From the NCBI RefSeq assembly GCF_022539665.2, contig NC_081337.1:3014679-3078678 (forward strand): a stretch of 64,000 bases of DNA, given 5' to 3'. Within the stretch, counting starts at the first letter, position 1, and the number at the start of each line of letters is the position of its first letter. Under the pieces are notes generated by a model that was given only the letters and a program-made list of their open reading frames with translations, was not told the DNA's origin and made no database searches. Below are positions 1 through 11,570 of the stretch, piece by piece. The stretch is from Daphnia carinata. Lineage: Eukaryota > Arthropoda > Branchiopoda > Diplostraca > Daphniidae. The position numbers and the translations under genes are program-made.

Positions 1-230
1 ATGTGCAGAGAATTGTCAATAAAATTTTTTTTTATAAAATATATTTTCCAAAATTTAATTCTTTCATTGTCTGTGTTCACACATTACATTTATTAACTTA
101 TTTCTTTATTTACTTTGCTCAATTCACGTTTATGGTTTTTGTCACCTTTGATGTTAAGCATTGGGCCAGGTTTGATGGTAAGCATTGTTTCCATTGGTTT
201 ATCGTTTATCTGTAAGCATTCAATTATTAT

Positions 231-299
231 CCAGGGATCGAACCCTGGATGTTTGGCATACCGCGCCGATGCTCTACCAATGAGCCATGAATCATATTA
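231..299 (-). pseudogene. tRNA-like sequence 1 inside the inverted-repeat element
   Basis: On the minus strand there is an A-box-like TGGCTCATTGG, a D-arm GCTC/GAGC, and a B-box-like GGTTCGATCC inside a perfect 6-bp stem (CCAGGG/CCCTGG) with a 6-nt loop. The 5' and 3' acceptor strands do not pair and the anticodon loop lacks the invariant U33. I read it as a degenerate tRNA or a tRNA-derived Pol III promoter rather than a working tRNA. Confidence 0.45.
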
Positions 300-410
300 C
301 GTTAAGTTGGCTTTTTTCTAGTCACTTGCGGACTTGCATTTACAGTTAGAATAAAACTCAAATGCAATACTGCAAAATTCTTTTCTACATTAATTTTGCT
401 TCATTTTTAA

Positions 411-480
411 ACATCTACTGAGGTTTGAACCCAGGGTAACAGATATCACAGCTACAGACTCTGCCACAGAGCTATGGACC
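411..480 (-). pseudogene. tRNA-like sequence 2 inside the inverted-repeat element
   Basis: On the minus strand a D-arm-like AGCTCTGTGGCAGAG is followed by a T-arm CTGGG/CTCAG with a 7-nt loop that includes TTCAAA. A- and B-box spacing is tRNA-like, but the anticodon arm is not convincing and the acceptor is unpaired. Probably a tRNA-derived remnant. Confidence 0.35.
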
Positions 481-577
481 TTACGAGAGCTATAGACAGA
501 TAAACATATACTTGTGAAGGACTGCATAAACATCCTAGACGATAACATATGATATGCAATAATAAAAAATTCATGTA

Positions 578-640
578 TATCTCGTGGCTCAGTGTTAGAG
601 CATCGGCGTTGCACGCTGAATGTCTGGAGATCGGTTCCCA
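578..640 (+). pseudogene. tRNA-like sequence 3, possible tRNA-Ala(TGC) relic
   Basis: On the plus strand there is a D-arm GCTC/GAGC and an anticodon arm TCGGC/GCTGA with a 7-nt loop in which U33, TGC and A37 are all in place (Ala). CTCG/CGAG could give four acceptor pairs. The T-arm is poor (ATCGGTTCC). It is the best preserved of the three but still looks degenerate. Confidence 0.4.
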
Positions 641-956
641 TACGAGTCAAATTAAATACAAATACAAAATTACTTCAGAAAATATCCAGATATTACACGT
701 TGTTCATTGAATCTAAGTTGAAGAATTCAAAGAGTGTAATAAATAATAATTGAATATCTTACAGATAAACGATAAACTAATGGAAACAATGCTTACCATC
801 AAAGGTAGCAAAAACACAGGGTGAATTGAGCAAGCTAAAGAAAAAAATAAGTTGTTAAATGTAATGTGTGAACACAGCGAACACAGACAATGAAAGAATT
901 AATTTGGAAAAAATATTTTATAAAAAAAAATTTTATTGACAATTCTCTGCACATTT

Positions 957-1340
957 GAATTATTTTTGCAACTTTAAAAAGGCACAATAGCCCTTTCAAA
1001 AGTTGCCGTCAACCCAGGCAGGGGGAGACACTGCCTTGTTGACCCACCGGGGAGATTACCCGGTGATTGGCTAAGAGAAGCCGGAAGAAGAGCTGAAGAT
1101 TTGGAACATTTTTACAGGAGCGATTAACCTTTAGTTCGGATTTGTGGGTAACCACGTCGCCCTCCGTGAACACATCATCGGACTAAGCGGACTCCCACGT
1201 CCCCTTTCCGGCCAGAGCCCTCCAAACCTCGGTATATGTTATTTTTATATATACCGTACAGTAGGGGCATGACCCCCTACGGGCTTATTACGAGTCAAGG
1301 GGAAACGGGGCTACGGAAAGGAAGGGAGCCCAGATATGCA
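957..1340. other. GC-rich anomalous island, no ORF
   Basis: This ~380 bp is clearly more GC-rich than its flanks and holds several hairpins, such as GGCAG/CTGCC near 1018-1038 and GTAGGGG/CCCCTAC near 1261-1279. I see no coding frame and no terminal repeats. It could be a fragment of a retroelement or of a structured RNA. From 1340 to about 1790 I see nothing further. Confidence 0.35.
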
Positions 1341-1789
1341 CTTCAATTTTTTAAATATAAAATACCATCTCGGGAATCCGAATGAAGTATAGAAATGCCA
1401 TGTCATCCATCCAATCATTACAATTTATTCAGTATCTTGCCCCAACCAAGAATCTTTTCAGATCCAATGTTACTATTAACCTATACTGAGAAAAGAAAAA
1501 CACTGTTAAGCATCTCAATTGTTGCTCATGTGACTTACATGACTCATACATTCAACTTCTGGCAGAATCTTGGGAAAGGCCATACAAATTGCAGATGAAC
1601 ATCATTGTATAAGGCTCTTGAATGATAAAATAGCACCCGTAGAATGTTGCATTGTTGATAGTTGTGTTCCCAGTATGCTGAAAATCCTTTCCTATTGGAT
1701 AAATTTTTTTTTGTAGATTAGACATGGTTGGCAAAAAGGAAGAGAAATGCTTCGTCATAAATTCAAAATTTTTTCAAGAAAATTCCTTT

Positions 1790-2678
1790 CATACCTAAAG
1801 ATTCCATGTATGATGTTCATCGCTGCAATGCCAGCCCAGTGAAACATCTTTAGGGCCATGTAAGTACCCAGCTTCACCAACACTCTGAACGTAAAGGACA
1901 AGTTGTTCTTTAGCCAGAGAAGCAGAATTATTAGAGCTTCTAGCTGTGACAGAACTATGAAGGATTCTATGAGGAGTGTACCGGATTTATTAACACAAGA
2001 TGATACTTCTCATTAGACAATTTGCATTACTCTATTACTTTACCTCATACCTTAACAGTAATGCACTCTCAGTGTTTTTTCAACTACAGGCCAACTCTTC
2101 CATCCTGTAACACTTCCAGATTTGACTTGATCCCCTGCTAAAATTCTGTGAATGCAAAATAATAGCATTAAAAATACTTTTTCGACAGACAAAAAACCGA
2201 GAAGTACCTAATCCATGTTTGATGTTGAACTCATGCCATTTCTGGGTTTCCGTACCACATCCATTTTCAGCAGTCATTATGGTAATATTAATCAAAGCCA
2301 CATGTACCACTATGAAATGGATGTTGAAAAGCAAATAAAAACCTGTTGAGATGGATACCAGGAGAATCAGAATAGATCTCAATCAACTTCAGTTATTCTT
2401 TTCCCTATAGTACTTAGTGACATAGCATAATAGATATACCTGGCTCAATTCAGAACCATAGACCAACGGAAAAAACACAGCAGAAATATAGCTGCTGTGA
2501 AAGCAGATCACTTTAGAACACATGATCAGGTATAGATCATCTAAGAGTAGACCTAAAATGCAAAGACAAAAATATTGGGCATAATTGCAGTTTACCAAAC
2601 ATAGTAGCAAAATAAAATAATTGTCCAAGAAAGACATATACACACTTGGGTTGGCGAATGGCTAAGTCTGATGCAATG
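1790..2678 (-). CDS. Unrecognised spliced reading frame (doubtful)
   Basis: Several open segments bounded by plausible splice sites run along the minus strand. One is a hydrophobic stretch near 2440-2678 (reads YMSFLDNYFILLLC). Another, near 2211-2310, reads ENGCGTETQKW. Two 3' segments join in phase at 2137-2056 and 1943-1793, ending in a TAG stop after ...SDEHHTWNL. The phase between the 5' hydrophobic part and the rest does not fit. I recognise no family. It could be an old gene, a pseudogene or chance. Confidence 0.18.
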
Positions 2679-2799
2679 TATGGCAACCCGTTTTACCCCC
2701 GTTATATCGGAAGTATTACGTAACCTTATTTCCACAAAGGTTTTCAAAACTAATTCGTCATGCAGTTCCAACCGCCATCTCGTAGCAGCTAAAACTATT

Positions 2800-3155
2800 C
2801 TGATAGATTATGACAGTAGTAGGAAGGCATATAGCATTCCCACTTTTTCAGTTTTGGCTAAAGTTTTATTTTGGCGTAAAATTAACGAATCCCATCGGGC
2901 TTATATTATTTTTAAAAACGTCAAATAGGCTTATATTTATTTTTAAAAAACGTAGAAAACCGTACATAAAGTTAGTGCGCCTATAGCACATTGTTTCCGT
3001 TTATTTCAAAAACCGCCCGTTTGACGAGAAAATAAATCACTTAACCAGACTCAGCGTTCAATTCTGATTATTTCACGTGATTTTTGCTCAATTTCAAGAG
3101 ATTTCGTTTTTGGCCGATTTTGACAAAAGTGAGAAGGCTTATAGCCTTCCCAGCT
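2800..3155. repeat. Dispersed repeat, single arm (relative at 57.0-58.3 kb)
   Basis: Bases ~2970-3140 match 57300-57465 closely in the same orientation and match 58130-58290 in inverse. The shared core includes TTGGCCGATTTTGACAAAAG. It contains short palindromes of the form GAAGGC-TTATA-GCCTTC (about 3133-3149, and a variant near 2822-2840). No coding capacity is seen. From 3156 to 3550 there is only the U2AF1 3' flank with nothing else recognisable. Confidence 0.7.
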
Positions 3156-3550
3156 AACAGCCTTTTATGTTTGTATATTTAAAAACAAGCAAACCTGGAA
3201 GAAGCATCGCGAGCCGACAATTACTGATACGATCGACAATATTGGCTGTTGTTCCTCGTTTGTTTGCGGAGCACTAGAGCTGCTCATTGTTCTGGCAAAC
3301 GAAGCTCAGAGATGAATCGACCGCTCGAGCGACCTAGCGTGACTGACTGTGGTCGTTGAAACATGCAACGTTTCTTCAATTCCCTGTTTATTTTAAAATT
3401 GGAATGGTACTTGAAGCCAATACGATTGTTATAGTGGCTAAACATAACCTGAACACGCTACCACGCACAATCAACGAAGGGCTTGAAGTATTTTATTTTT
3501 TCAGTGGCATTAGAATACGCTCAAGGTAGAAATATGAAATACATGAGGAA

Positions 3551-5496
3551 TCAATAACGTCCCGAGCGATCTCGACGGTCGACGCGTTCACGGGAACGTG
3601 AACGCCGACGATCAGGTCGCGAAGATCGAGGACCACCGGAGCCCCCTCTGTCGCGGCTAGAACTTTAAATAAAAAACGTTTGTCTGTTGATCAAAACAAA
3701 ATTGCTAAAAAACAGATGTCAGTACCTCCTTCCTTTACGTTTGCGGCCATAGAGTTCCCGTCTCAGCTCGCGAGAAATTGGTTTCAGATGCATGAAGTTG
3801 CAAAATCCACTTCGGGTACATTCACTATATACAAATAATAAAGATTATTATGAACTGTAAATAACAGAAACAAGGAAGATTTTTAATTGACAAGAAAAGT
3901 AAGTGGGGTAGTTATAGATTTTAAATGAACTTTTGTTAGTTGGTTATTCGGAAATCAATAGGACGTTAAAGTAATAGTAGATAATTTCGAAGTGAACTTA
4001 ACACATTTTCTGGATGTGTTTACTACCTTTGATCAGCACTGCTGAATGGCACACGGGGTCGTCCCCTCGGCCCGCCCCGAGCACCTTCAAGAGCTTCCAT
4101 CTTGTGCTTCATTCTACATACAACACAAAAGCCAACAACCAGTCAAACAAGGGCAAACCCAAACGCCATTCTCATTTCGCCACACAAATAATAAATCAAA
4201 ATAGGAGGAAAAAGGGATGGGACACATTTTGGTTTTCATCAAATGACGAGTGTAGCTTTGTCAGCTTTCTTTTCTCATCAGCCAACATATGCCAAATCAT
4301 GCCAATCCGAAAAGGGGAAAAATCTGTAAAAACGATGTAGGATGATAAGCACTAAATGAAGCTTGAAGAGGCTGTGAAGAAAAGAAACAAAAAAACTAAG
4401 TTACTGTTTGTCTAGAAGGCTGGGCTGAAAAGAAAACGAACAAAAATCAGTCACAAATAAAATGGCAATCTTTTTCAGAAGGCGTATCGTGAATGACCGA
4501 TGTCGGACTGGCTGGGCTGTAAAAGGTTTCGTACCACTCAAATTTCTTATCGTATTAGTACTCGGATGTTCATCTAAAATAAAAGTTCAAATCCTTAGTG
4601 ACTAGGAGTTTGGGGTTGTGGGTCAAATGAAATTGCAAAACCTTATTAGTGTCAACAAGCACCTTGCTATGTCATAGATAATTGTTTTTTGCTCACCCAA
4701 GTTCGTATTGACGACAGCAAGCTTCGCGGAAATCTGTAACAGGGCTTAATTCTGCATAGACAGGCCGCCCAGCAAACCATCTGTTGTTCAAATCATTAAC
4801 AGCTTTTTCAGCATCTTCCTCTCTGCGAAACTGAAACAGAATAACACAATAAATGTTTGTTCATAGCACTAATTTTACTGGTGGAGAATACCTTGATGTA
4901 AACATTACCAACAAGGTGATCTCCAAGATTATCACAAACATTCATTTCTTCAATTTCCCCATACTGTTACAATGGAAATGTTATGATAATGAGCCTCTTT
5001 AGACTAAATAATTATATCTTCTCATACCTTGTCTTCACATTCTGCAAAAACATCTTCAAAGAAGTTATCAAAATGTTCTTGTGCTTCTTCATCACTCATG
5101 GTAATAATCCCAGGAACTGAGTAACAAAATAATTAAAATAATAAACATTTACAAAATGTTATCACATGGGCTGTTCCTACCTGCTGTTCCATCTGCCGTT
5201 TTGGTGGCATTTTGTGGATTTACATAGAAATTTTGAAGACAGATCGTCTAAAATAAAATCAACTGTTTGCAATAAATTTTCGAAGCAATTTATGTACGTA
5301 AAATACCTGACTGAAGGTAGGTTTGTTGTGAATTCGGGAGCATCGGTCTCCATGCCGGCAAGCTCCAATTTTGAAGTAGAAAGAACAATTGACCCTGCAC
5401 AGACCAATACATTAAATAAGATTCTATACTAATCGTTCAAAGACCAACTTACTTGTCTTTTTCTGTTCCGAAGATTGACGCCAAGTACTCAGCCAT
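3551..5496 (-). CDS. U2af1: Splicing factor U2AF small subunit
   Basis: This is the small subunit of the U2 snRNP auxiliary factor, which reads the 3' splice-site AG and pairs with the large subunit in the nucleus. Eight phase-consistent exons are read: 5453-5496, 5307-5394, 5181-5247, 5028-5116, 4892-4963, 4697-4830, 3726-3824, 3551-3662, giving 234 residues (family about 240). It starts [15 protein letters not shown]. The first CCCH zinc finger is around 14-40 (C-x7-C-x5-C-x3-H), the U2AF-homology RRM around 43-147, the second finger ([12 protein letters not shown]) at about 150-165, and a short arginine/serine tail ends in RSGRY. The glycine linker and RS tail are short compared with vertebrates. 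The next gene, RpS27A, lies 511 bp upstream on the same strand. Confidence 0.96.
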
Positions 5497-6007
5497 GGTT
5501 TCTGAAAAAAGGTCTTACCAAATATCCAATGCAAGGCTTCTGTCCAGTCAGCATACAATGGGAAAACTGAATGGATCAATAGCATAGATGTCGCTTTGAA
5601 GCAGCCATCCTAAACTGATGCTAAACAGCAAACAAACCCTTAAGTTTGATCGATTTTAAAATCAAAAGAATCTATTTATTGTGCCTCTTTCGAAATCGAT
5701 ATATTGTAACGTCTGTTACGTTAAATTATTGAGAAGGAACCTAACTAGTATATTATCACAAATTCCAGTTGAATCATTAATTTGGTTCATACTGTTCCAT
5801 CGGAAATTCTTATTTTAGCAAGAATCGTTTTGATTTTGGCTTTGGTGAACGATGTTACGTATCACAGGGCTCATAACTAACCAGCTGTAAAAGTAGTATA
5901 TACACATCATAGGCTGTGAATAACAGATTAGAATAAATATAAGCCATTTTTGCACAGCCATAGTGTATTTTCAACTCCACAACGGCGTACAACCATATTA
6001 TTTACGC
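5497..6007. other. Intergenic spacer between U2AF1 and RpS27A
   Basis: This 511 bp holds the U2AF1 promoter and 5'UTR and the RpS27A 3' flank. I see no ORF, repeat or RNA gene. Confidence 0.5.
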
Positions 6008-6778
<771 letters not shown>

Positions 6779-6823
6779 TTATGAGCTAAACGAAAGCTAA
6801 ACGAAAATTCGAGTGTATTATGT

Positions 6824-7606
6824 TCAGACGAGCAAAATTGCGTTAATACATCCGTCGTTTTCAGGGTTATTCGTCACTTGAGCATATTTGCCCCAAACAA
6901 CTTTACCACCCTGAGTGACAAGACCAAGTTCAGACACATTGACCTCAATGATTGTTCCCTTTGTTATGACACCCAGAGATGTGTACATAGGGGAGGATGG
7001 ATTCTTCTTAACACCAACAATTGGGAGACAAAATGTGGCTTTCAATTCAGGATGTGTGACATGGGCTTTCTTGAATCGCAATGCCATGGGTCGGACGAAT
7101 CGCTCGTACTTTGGCGGCTTGCGGGTAAATCCTTCACCGACAAAACAAACTTTTGTGACCATCCTCTTCCAGCCCTTCCTTTTACTCTTTCCTGTCTTCA
7201 TCACTCTGAAAACTTCTGCTTCAGATTGGGCTCGAACTTTAGGTAGAGGTACATCCCATTTGCCAGCCTTTTCCTTGCGCTTCTGTTTAACCATGGAGGA
7301 GAGCAGCTTGGCTTGTGAGGTTGGTTCACGATCCAGCAGGTAGGCAGGCATAGCTCCTTCAGGTGTCTTTCCTTCATCCTTGGTCCTGGTCTTCTTTTCT
7401 TCATGTGCCTTGATGGTCCTCTTGAGCTGTACCTTTTCAGAGTAACGTTTCTTGGCAAAGATCTTTCCTTTGATACCCGTCAAGTTCTGGGCCAGCTTGG
7501 ACTGCAACTTGTGTTCCCTGGCCTTCTTCTTTCGTTGTCTTTCTTGGTAATCCAGACGGAAGCCATAACGCTTCTGGAACAACTCAATGTGCTCGTTCTG
7601 TGGCAT
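6824..7606 (-). CDS. Nsa2: Ribosome biogenesis protein NSA2 (TINP1 family)
   Basis: NSA2 is a nucleolar GTPase-associated factor needed for 60S pre-ribosome maturation. A single uninterrupted coding exon gives 260 residues, the usual length of the family. It begins [20 protein letters not shown], has a very basic N-terminal half, and ends in the S8e-like beta domain ([20 protein letters not shown]), all conserved hallmarks. The 5'UTR is split: exon 1 ends at 7987 (CCGCAG|gtgagt) and exon 2 starts at 7625, just before the ATG. The ~360-bp 5'UTR intron carries a conserved hairpin, and this intron with exon 1 has been copied into the VRK1 locus at 11.6-12.0 kb. Confidence 0.97.
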   Translation of the reverse strand: MPQNEHIELFQKRYGFRLDYQERQRKKKAREHKLQSKLAQNLTGIKGKIFAKKRYSEKVQLKRTIKAHEEKKTRTKDEGKTPEGAMPAYLLDREPTSQAKLLSSMVKQKRKEKAGKWDVPLPKVRAQSEAEVFRVMKTGKSKRKGWKRMVTKVCFVGEGFTRKPPKYERFVRPMALRFKKAHVTHPELKATFCLPIVGVKKNPSSPMYTSLGVITKGTIIEVNVSELGLVTQGGKVVWGKYAQVTNNPENDGCINAILLV

Positions 7607-7646
7607 GGTTGCTGTGGGATAAGTCTGTGTGTGGGAGATTAAAGCT

Positions 7647-7733
7647 GGTCAGACAACCGTTTACCCTGAAAATACAGGGGGTAAGACTTCAATTACATGA
7701 ACTGTGCATGTATAACGGCGCGTTGTCTGACCA
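7647..7733 (-). other. Conserved hairpin in the NSA2 5'UTR intron
   Basis: A 12-bp inverted repeat (TGGTCAGACAAC at 7647-7658, complement at 7722-7733) encloses a second small stem CCCTG/CAGGG. In the duplicated copy (11576-11663) the stem persists, with one A-U changed to a G-U pair. It may be an intronic structured RNA or a ~90-bp MITE with 12-bp inverted ends. I see no clear snoRNA boxes. Confidence 0.4.
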
Positions 7734-7986
7734 TCTTTTAATGTGAATGAGCAAAGGAAAAATGGATGCCCGTCTTATATTAAACCTTAAAAAATGTCAA
7801 AATGGCGACAGGCACCACGTTGCTGCCGATGGCCGACAATCGCAATAATAACGCTAAGAACTTAATACAAATTAAAACGTAAAATCTAGCTTTGCATAGC
7901 CAACTAAGTAACACTGAAATAAGATGTATAACAGAAACAAAACACAATTATGAAAAACTATTGTACAATATAAAGCGAGAACTCAC

Positions 7987-8517
7987 CTGCGGTAGTACAC
8001 TCCCCACTAACAGCTCGAGACTTGAAAGGATGGAAAATGGAGAATGGAAAGAAGAAGAAGCATACTGGCAACGTTGCGACTTCCTCTAAATAAGCAAATT
8101 TAAAATTCACGATTTAATGTAAAAAAATTACATAATAGATTAAATGATAATAAAATAAATAATGTTCAGTAAAAATTGCACCGTTTTTTACAGACTACTT
8201 TAATTTAAAATTAGTTTTATAAAAATTTCTTTATCTTACTCGATCTGTTTTCCTTATACCACTGCCCATACCGCCAGATGGGGTAGTGTTTCCCGGTGAA
8301 TTTGTAAACAATAACCCGCAAGTCAGTAAACTTCCTAATCAACGTCGAAAAAATAATTTTGTGTAGTAATATTGAAAAAATAGTAATAAAAGTGAAGAAA
8401 TGTTCAATTTCTCCTTGCTTTAATGGATAACAATCTTTTTGTTCTAAGTTATAGCTCTGGGATGACAGAATGAATACTGTATTTCTGTTTTCATATGTTC
8501 ATTTTATTTAAGCAGAA
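7987..8517. promoter_or_regulatory. NSA2 5'UTR exon and divergent NSA2/DMAC2L promoter
   Basis: NSA2 (minus) and DMAC2L (plus) are divergent. The NSA2 non-coding exon 1 occupies roughly 7987-8080, and the DMAC2L ATG is at 8518. The ~430 bp between is AT-rich with no ORF. No TATA box is obvious. Part of it, 7987 to about 8045, is duplicated near 11887-11945. Confidence 0.5.
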
Positions 8518-9249
8518 ATGGTGAATCTCCTAGCTCTGAGAAATCTGAGACAAATCCAATCCACACGAACTTTTTGGGGTTGGCTTAACATGATCACCAA
8601 CAAGTATTCATAACCTATTTTCATTAAAATGTGAGAAAGAAGTAAGCAGAGCATACATTGTGCATTCTGAACTTTTTTGCAGGGTGGATGATTCAAGAAT
8701 CAAAGATGTTGGACCAGATAGGGCAGCTGCAGAATGGTTGCTCCGATGTGGGGCAGGTGTAAGATGGAAGGACAAAGAAGCAATCCTCACAGATTATAAT
8801 AGTCTGCCTCCAGGAGGTTACAGAAGTCTTTACATAGAAGAAATTGATGCCAGTGGATCATGCATCATGTCAGTTGGATTCCCTCACTTTAGTATGATTA
8901 GATCATGTAAATAATCTTCTGTATGCTAAAATAATTCATTTGATCAGGAGGACTTAAACACCTCAAGAAGCTAATCCTCCATAAATGCAACTATTTGGAC
9001 AATGAGGCTCTTCCTATGCTTGCTGCAGTGAAAGATTCATTAGAAGAGCTCCAGCTTAGCAGCTGTGGTGATATTGATGATTCAGGAGTTAAATCCTTGT
9101 CGTGCCTCACGAACTTAGGGCACCTGCTTCTTTATGATTTGCCTGAAGTTCGTAACAAAGAAGGTTGCGTGCAATTCTTGCATTCGGCTCTTCCTTGTTG
9201 TGATATCGAATTCCCTTATGCCAGCGCTAGTGAAACGAAAAAAGATTGA
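8518..9249 (+). CDS. Dmac2l: ATP synthase subunit s-like / distal membrane-arm assembly factor 2-like
   Basis: This is a mitochondrial leucine-rich-repeat protein of the ATP5S/DMAC2L family, tied to assembly of respiratory complexes. Exons are 8518-8603, 8683-8891 and 8948-9249, giving 198 residues, the family size. The N-terminus (MVNLLALRNLRQIQSTRTFW) is basic and fits a mitochondrial presequence. The middle holds the typical GPDRAAAEWLLRCGAGVRW motif. The C-terminal LRRs include LKKLILHKCNYLDNEALPML and LEELQLSSCGDIDDSGVKSL. DMAC2L sits between NSA2 and VRK1. The tandem duplication that copied NSA2's promoter and VRK1's tail should also have copied DMAC2L, but the second copy is missing. 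Confidence 0.93.
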
Positions 9250-9628
9250 ACGTCATAACTTGTAGGAAAAATTAGTGAGTATTGAACGATTTGGGCTTTA
9301 TTAGTTTCCGCTCAAAATTCCAACGAGACTCGCGTAACTACATCGATTACAAACATTAACAACATTAAACAAGGCAAGGTTACTCGTATGATAGTGAAAT
9401 AACCTGTTTATTATTTGTTCTGTGCTACACTGAAACGTTGAAGAAAATTCGAATATATCATGGGAATTAGAGTAACGGCTCTACTTGAGAAGTAGCTAAT
9501 CGCTTACATCTCTAAGTACCACCAAAATTAAGAAGAAAGAGTTGCAATTCGACATAAGATGAATTTAAATAATTAAAACTCCGAGATGAGAACAGGGGCG
9601 GGGGGGGGGGGGGGAAGCGCCTTAGTAA
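9250..9628. other. DMAC2L 3' flank with poly-G run
   Basis: Bases 9263-9600 match 12160-12500 at high identity and mark the 3' part of the VRK1 duplication unit. A run of 15 G occupies 9600-9614; in the other unit the same place is a short GGGGG followed by A. No coding sequence is seen. Confidence 0.6.
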
Positions 9629-11486
9629 CTAATGTGAAGAGGTTGATGAAAAATATTCCATAAATCTAGGCCTACCGTCACGGAACGTATCAGGACTACG
9701 CTCGATCACTTGCGAAGGAGGGTGGAGGCCCCCTGGAGTACTAAGAGGCGATTGAGCCGATCTAAGGGCGTAACGATGAAGAGTCGGAAGTTTCAAAACA
9801 CCTGAGGTCGCTTGTGTAGCAACAGTGGTCCTTTCGATCGGTTCAGAAGTACCTGAATATAAAAACAAAGACAATTTAAGTTCAGGATACAACTTTACAC
9901 GTAGTCAAGTAGAAATGGAAATTTCTACACTCTTTCTTACGTTGAGTAGCCGTGACTTTTGACAAGAGGCCGTGACCTGAATAATACATTAAAAACAAAG
10001 ATCATATAAGTTCAGGTTATAACTTTAAACGTAGTCACGTAGAAATGGAAATTCTTTTTACTCGTAAAAACAACGCGTCGTTTGTTGTTATCTGGCGTGA
10101 CGGAGGTTGACGATTCACCGGCAGTGCTGGAATCCACAGATGACGCCGTCGTGTCGTCCAAGATCACCGATTCCTGATGTTTGTTCCTATTGACCTGAGT
10201 ACGCGGAGACCTTCTAGTACTGGAAGCTTGACCGCCTCCACTTCCCATGCTCTTTTTCCTTCGAGGTTCCTCTTCCGGAGTGCAATCAAGGGTCATGTAT
10301 AAATCCAAATTTCGTGGCGTAGAGGATGGAAATGGAAAATGACCACCAGATGTTGCACTGTTGGCAGATTCCGTCATTGGGCTGCAAATTGGCGTGAAAA
10401 AATGGCCACTGTGTTTCATACTTTTACGTACTTCCCTTAGGCGAATGATTTCTTCCATCGCAGGTGTTAGAATCGAACTGGAATCGAGATCGATGGGGTT
10501 ACAGGAGCGACTGTCCAACCTTTGAAAGTTAAATACAAAATATAGCATATCAGTAGTACATTTATTAGCCGTGCAAGATATGCCGGAGGACAAAAACATT
10601 CATTAATACCTGGCTTGTTTCCTTTTCGAGGAGACGGTCGCTGCTGCAGTTTCCTCCTTGCTACGCATCCTGGCCAGAATGGCAAGCATTGCTAGCGTAG
10701 GATTATGAAGTGATGTGTCTTGCTTGGCAGGTGAATCGTTGGGGAGCTCTATAAGTTCAGTTTATAACTTTAAACGTAGTCACGTAGAAATGGAAATTCT
10801 TTTTACTCGTAAAAACAACGCGTCGTTTGTTGTTATCTGGCGCGACGGGGGTTGACGATTCACCGGCAGTCCTGGAATTCACTGACGACGCCGTCCCGTC
10901 GTCCAAGATCACCGATTCTTGATGTTTTTTCCTATTGACCTGAGTACGAGGAGACCTTAGAATACTGGAAGCTTGACTGCCTCCACTTCCACTGATCTTT
11001 TTCCCTCGACGTTCCTCTTCCGGAGTGCAATCAATGGTTACGTACAAATTCAAATTTCGTGGCGTATAGGACGGAAATGGAAATTGATCACCACATGCAG
11101 CACTCTTGGCAGATTTCGTCTTTGGACTACTCGAGCGACTGTCAAACCTTTTAAAATTCAAGATAAAAGATTGCAAATCAATGGTACATAAATTATCCGT
11201 GCAATATGTGTCCAAAGAAAAAAACATTCATTTATACCTGGCTTCTTTCCTTTTCGATGGGACGGCTGCTGCTGTATTCTCCTCCTTGCTACGCATCCTG
11301 GCCAGAATGGCAAGCATTGCTGGCGTAGGATTATGAAGTGATGTGTCTTGCATGGCAGGTGAACCTTTGGGGAGCTCTTTCTTTTCAGATGATCTCTTTT
11401 TAGGAACAACATCTAACATAGTACCGCTGAAACGGCTGGAACCTATCGTACTGTATTTTGGTGGCATATTTGCCCGTCGGGTAGTC
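9629..11486 (-). CDS. Second set of VRK1 tail exons (alternative 3' end or new chimeric gene)
   Basis: Downstream of the complete VRK1 lies a second, longer set of tail exons: B7 11238-11486, B8 10807-11147, A7 10610-10748, A8 10062-10519, a 36-nt exon at 9941-9976 and A9 9629-9852. All are open, bounded by GT/AG sites and mutually in phase. B7 is also in phase with VRK1 exon 6. B8 lacks ~39 codons present in A8 and C8. A7 is 5'-truncated and fused to intron-8 sequence whose new AG keeps the frame. A8 and C8 are both 458 bp. Spliced from VRK1 exon 6 this would give an 882-residue isoform. Started at the B7 ATG (11467) it gives 475 residues. Expression is unproven. Confidence 0.6.
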
Positions 11487-11570
11487 CTACCTACGAAAGA
11501 AAATTATTATGACTTTATGTTCTCGTACTTCATCAAAAGATTAACGTAAAATCTATTACCTTGCGAAACT

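Larger units (their letters stand above)
1..955. mobile_element. Non-autonomous element with long terminal inverted repeats
   Basis: The first ~230 bases reappear inverted at about 742-955, with small indels; the left arm carries an extra ~25 bp internal duplication around 150-180. The arms are AT-rich and open with the same TGTGCAGAGAATTGTC end. The ~510 bp between them has no credible ORF but holds three tRNA-like segments in mixed orientation. The left end may lie just outside the window, so no target-site duplication can be read. A fold-back or MITE-like DNA transposon fits best. No transposase is visible and the family is not recognised. Confidence 0.7.

Noticed and set aside
6878-7343. 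Plus-strand ORFs of 122 and 142 codons
   Set aside because: They are antisense shadows of the NSA2 coding exon, which is strongly conserved in its own frame.
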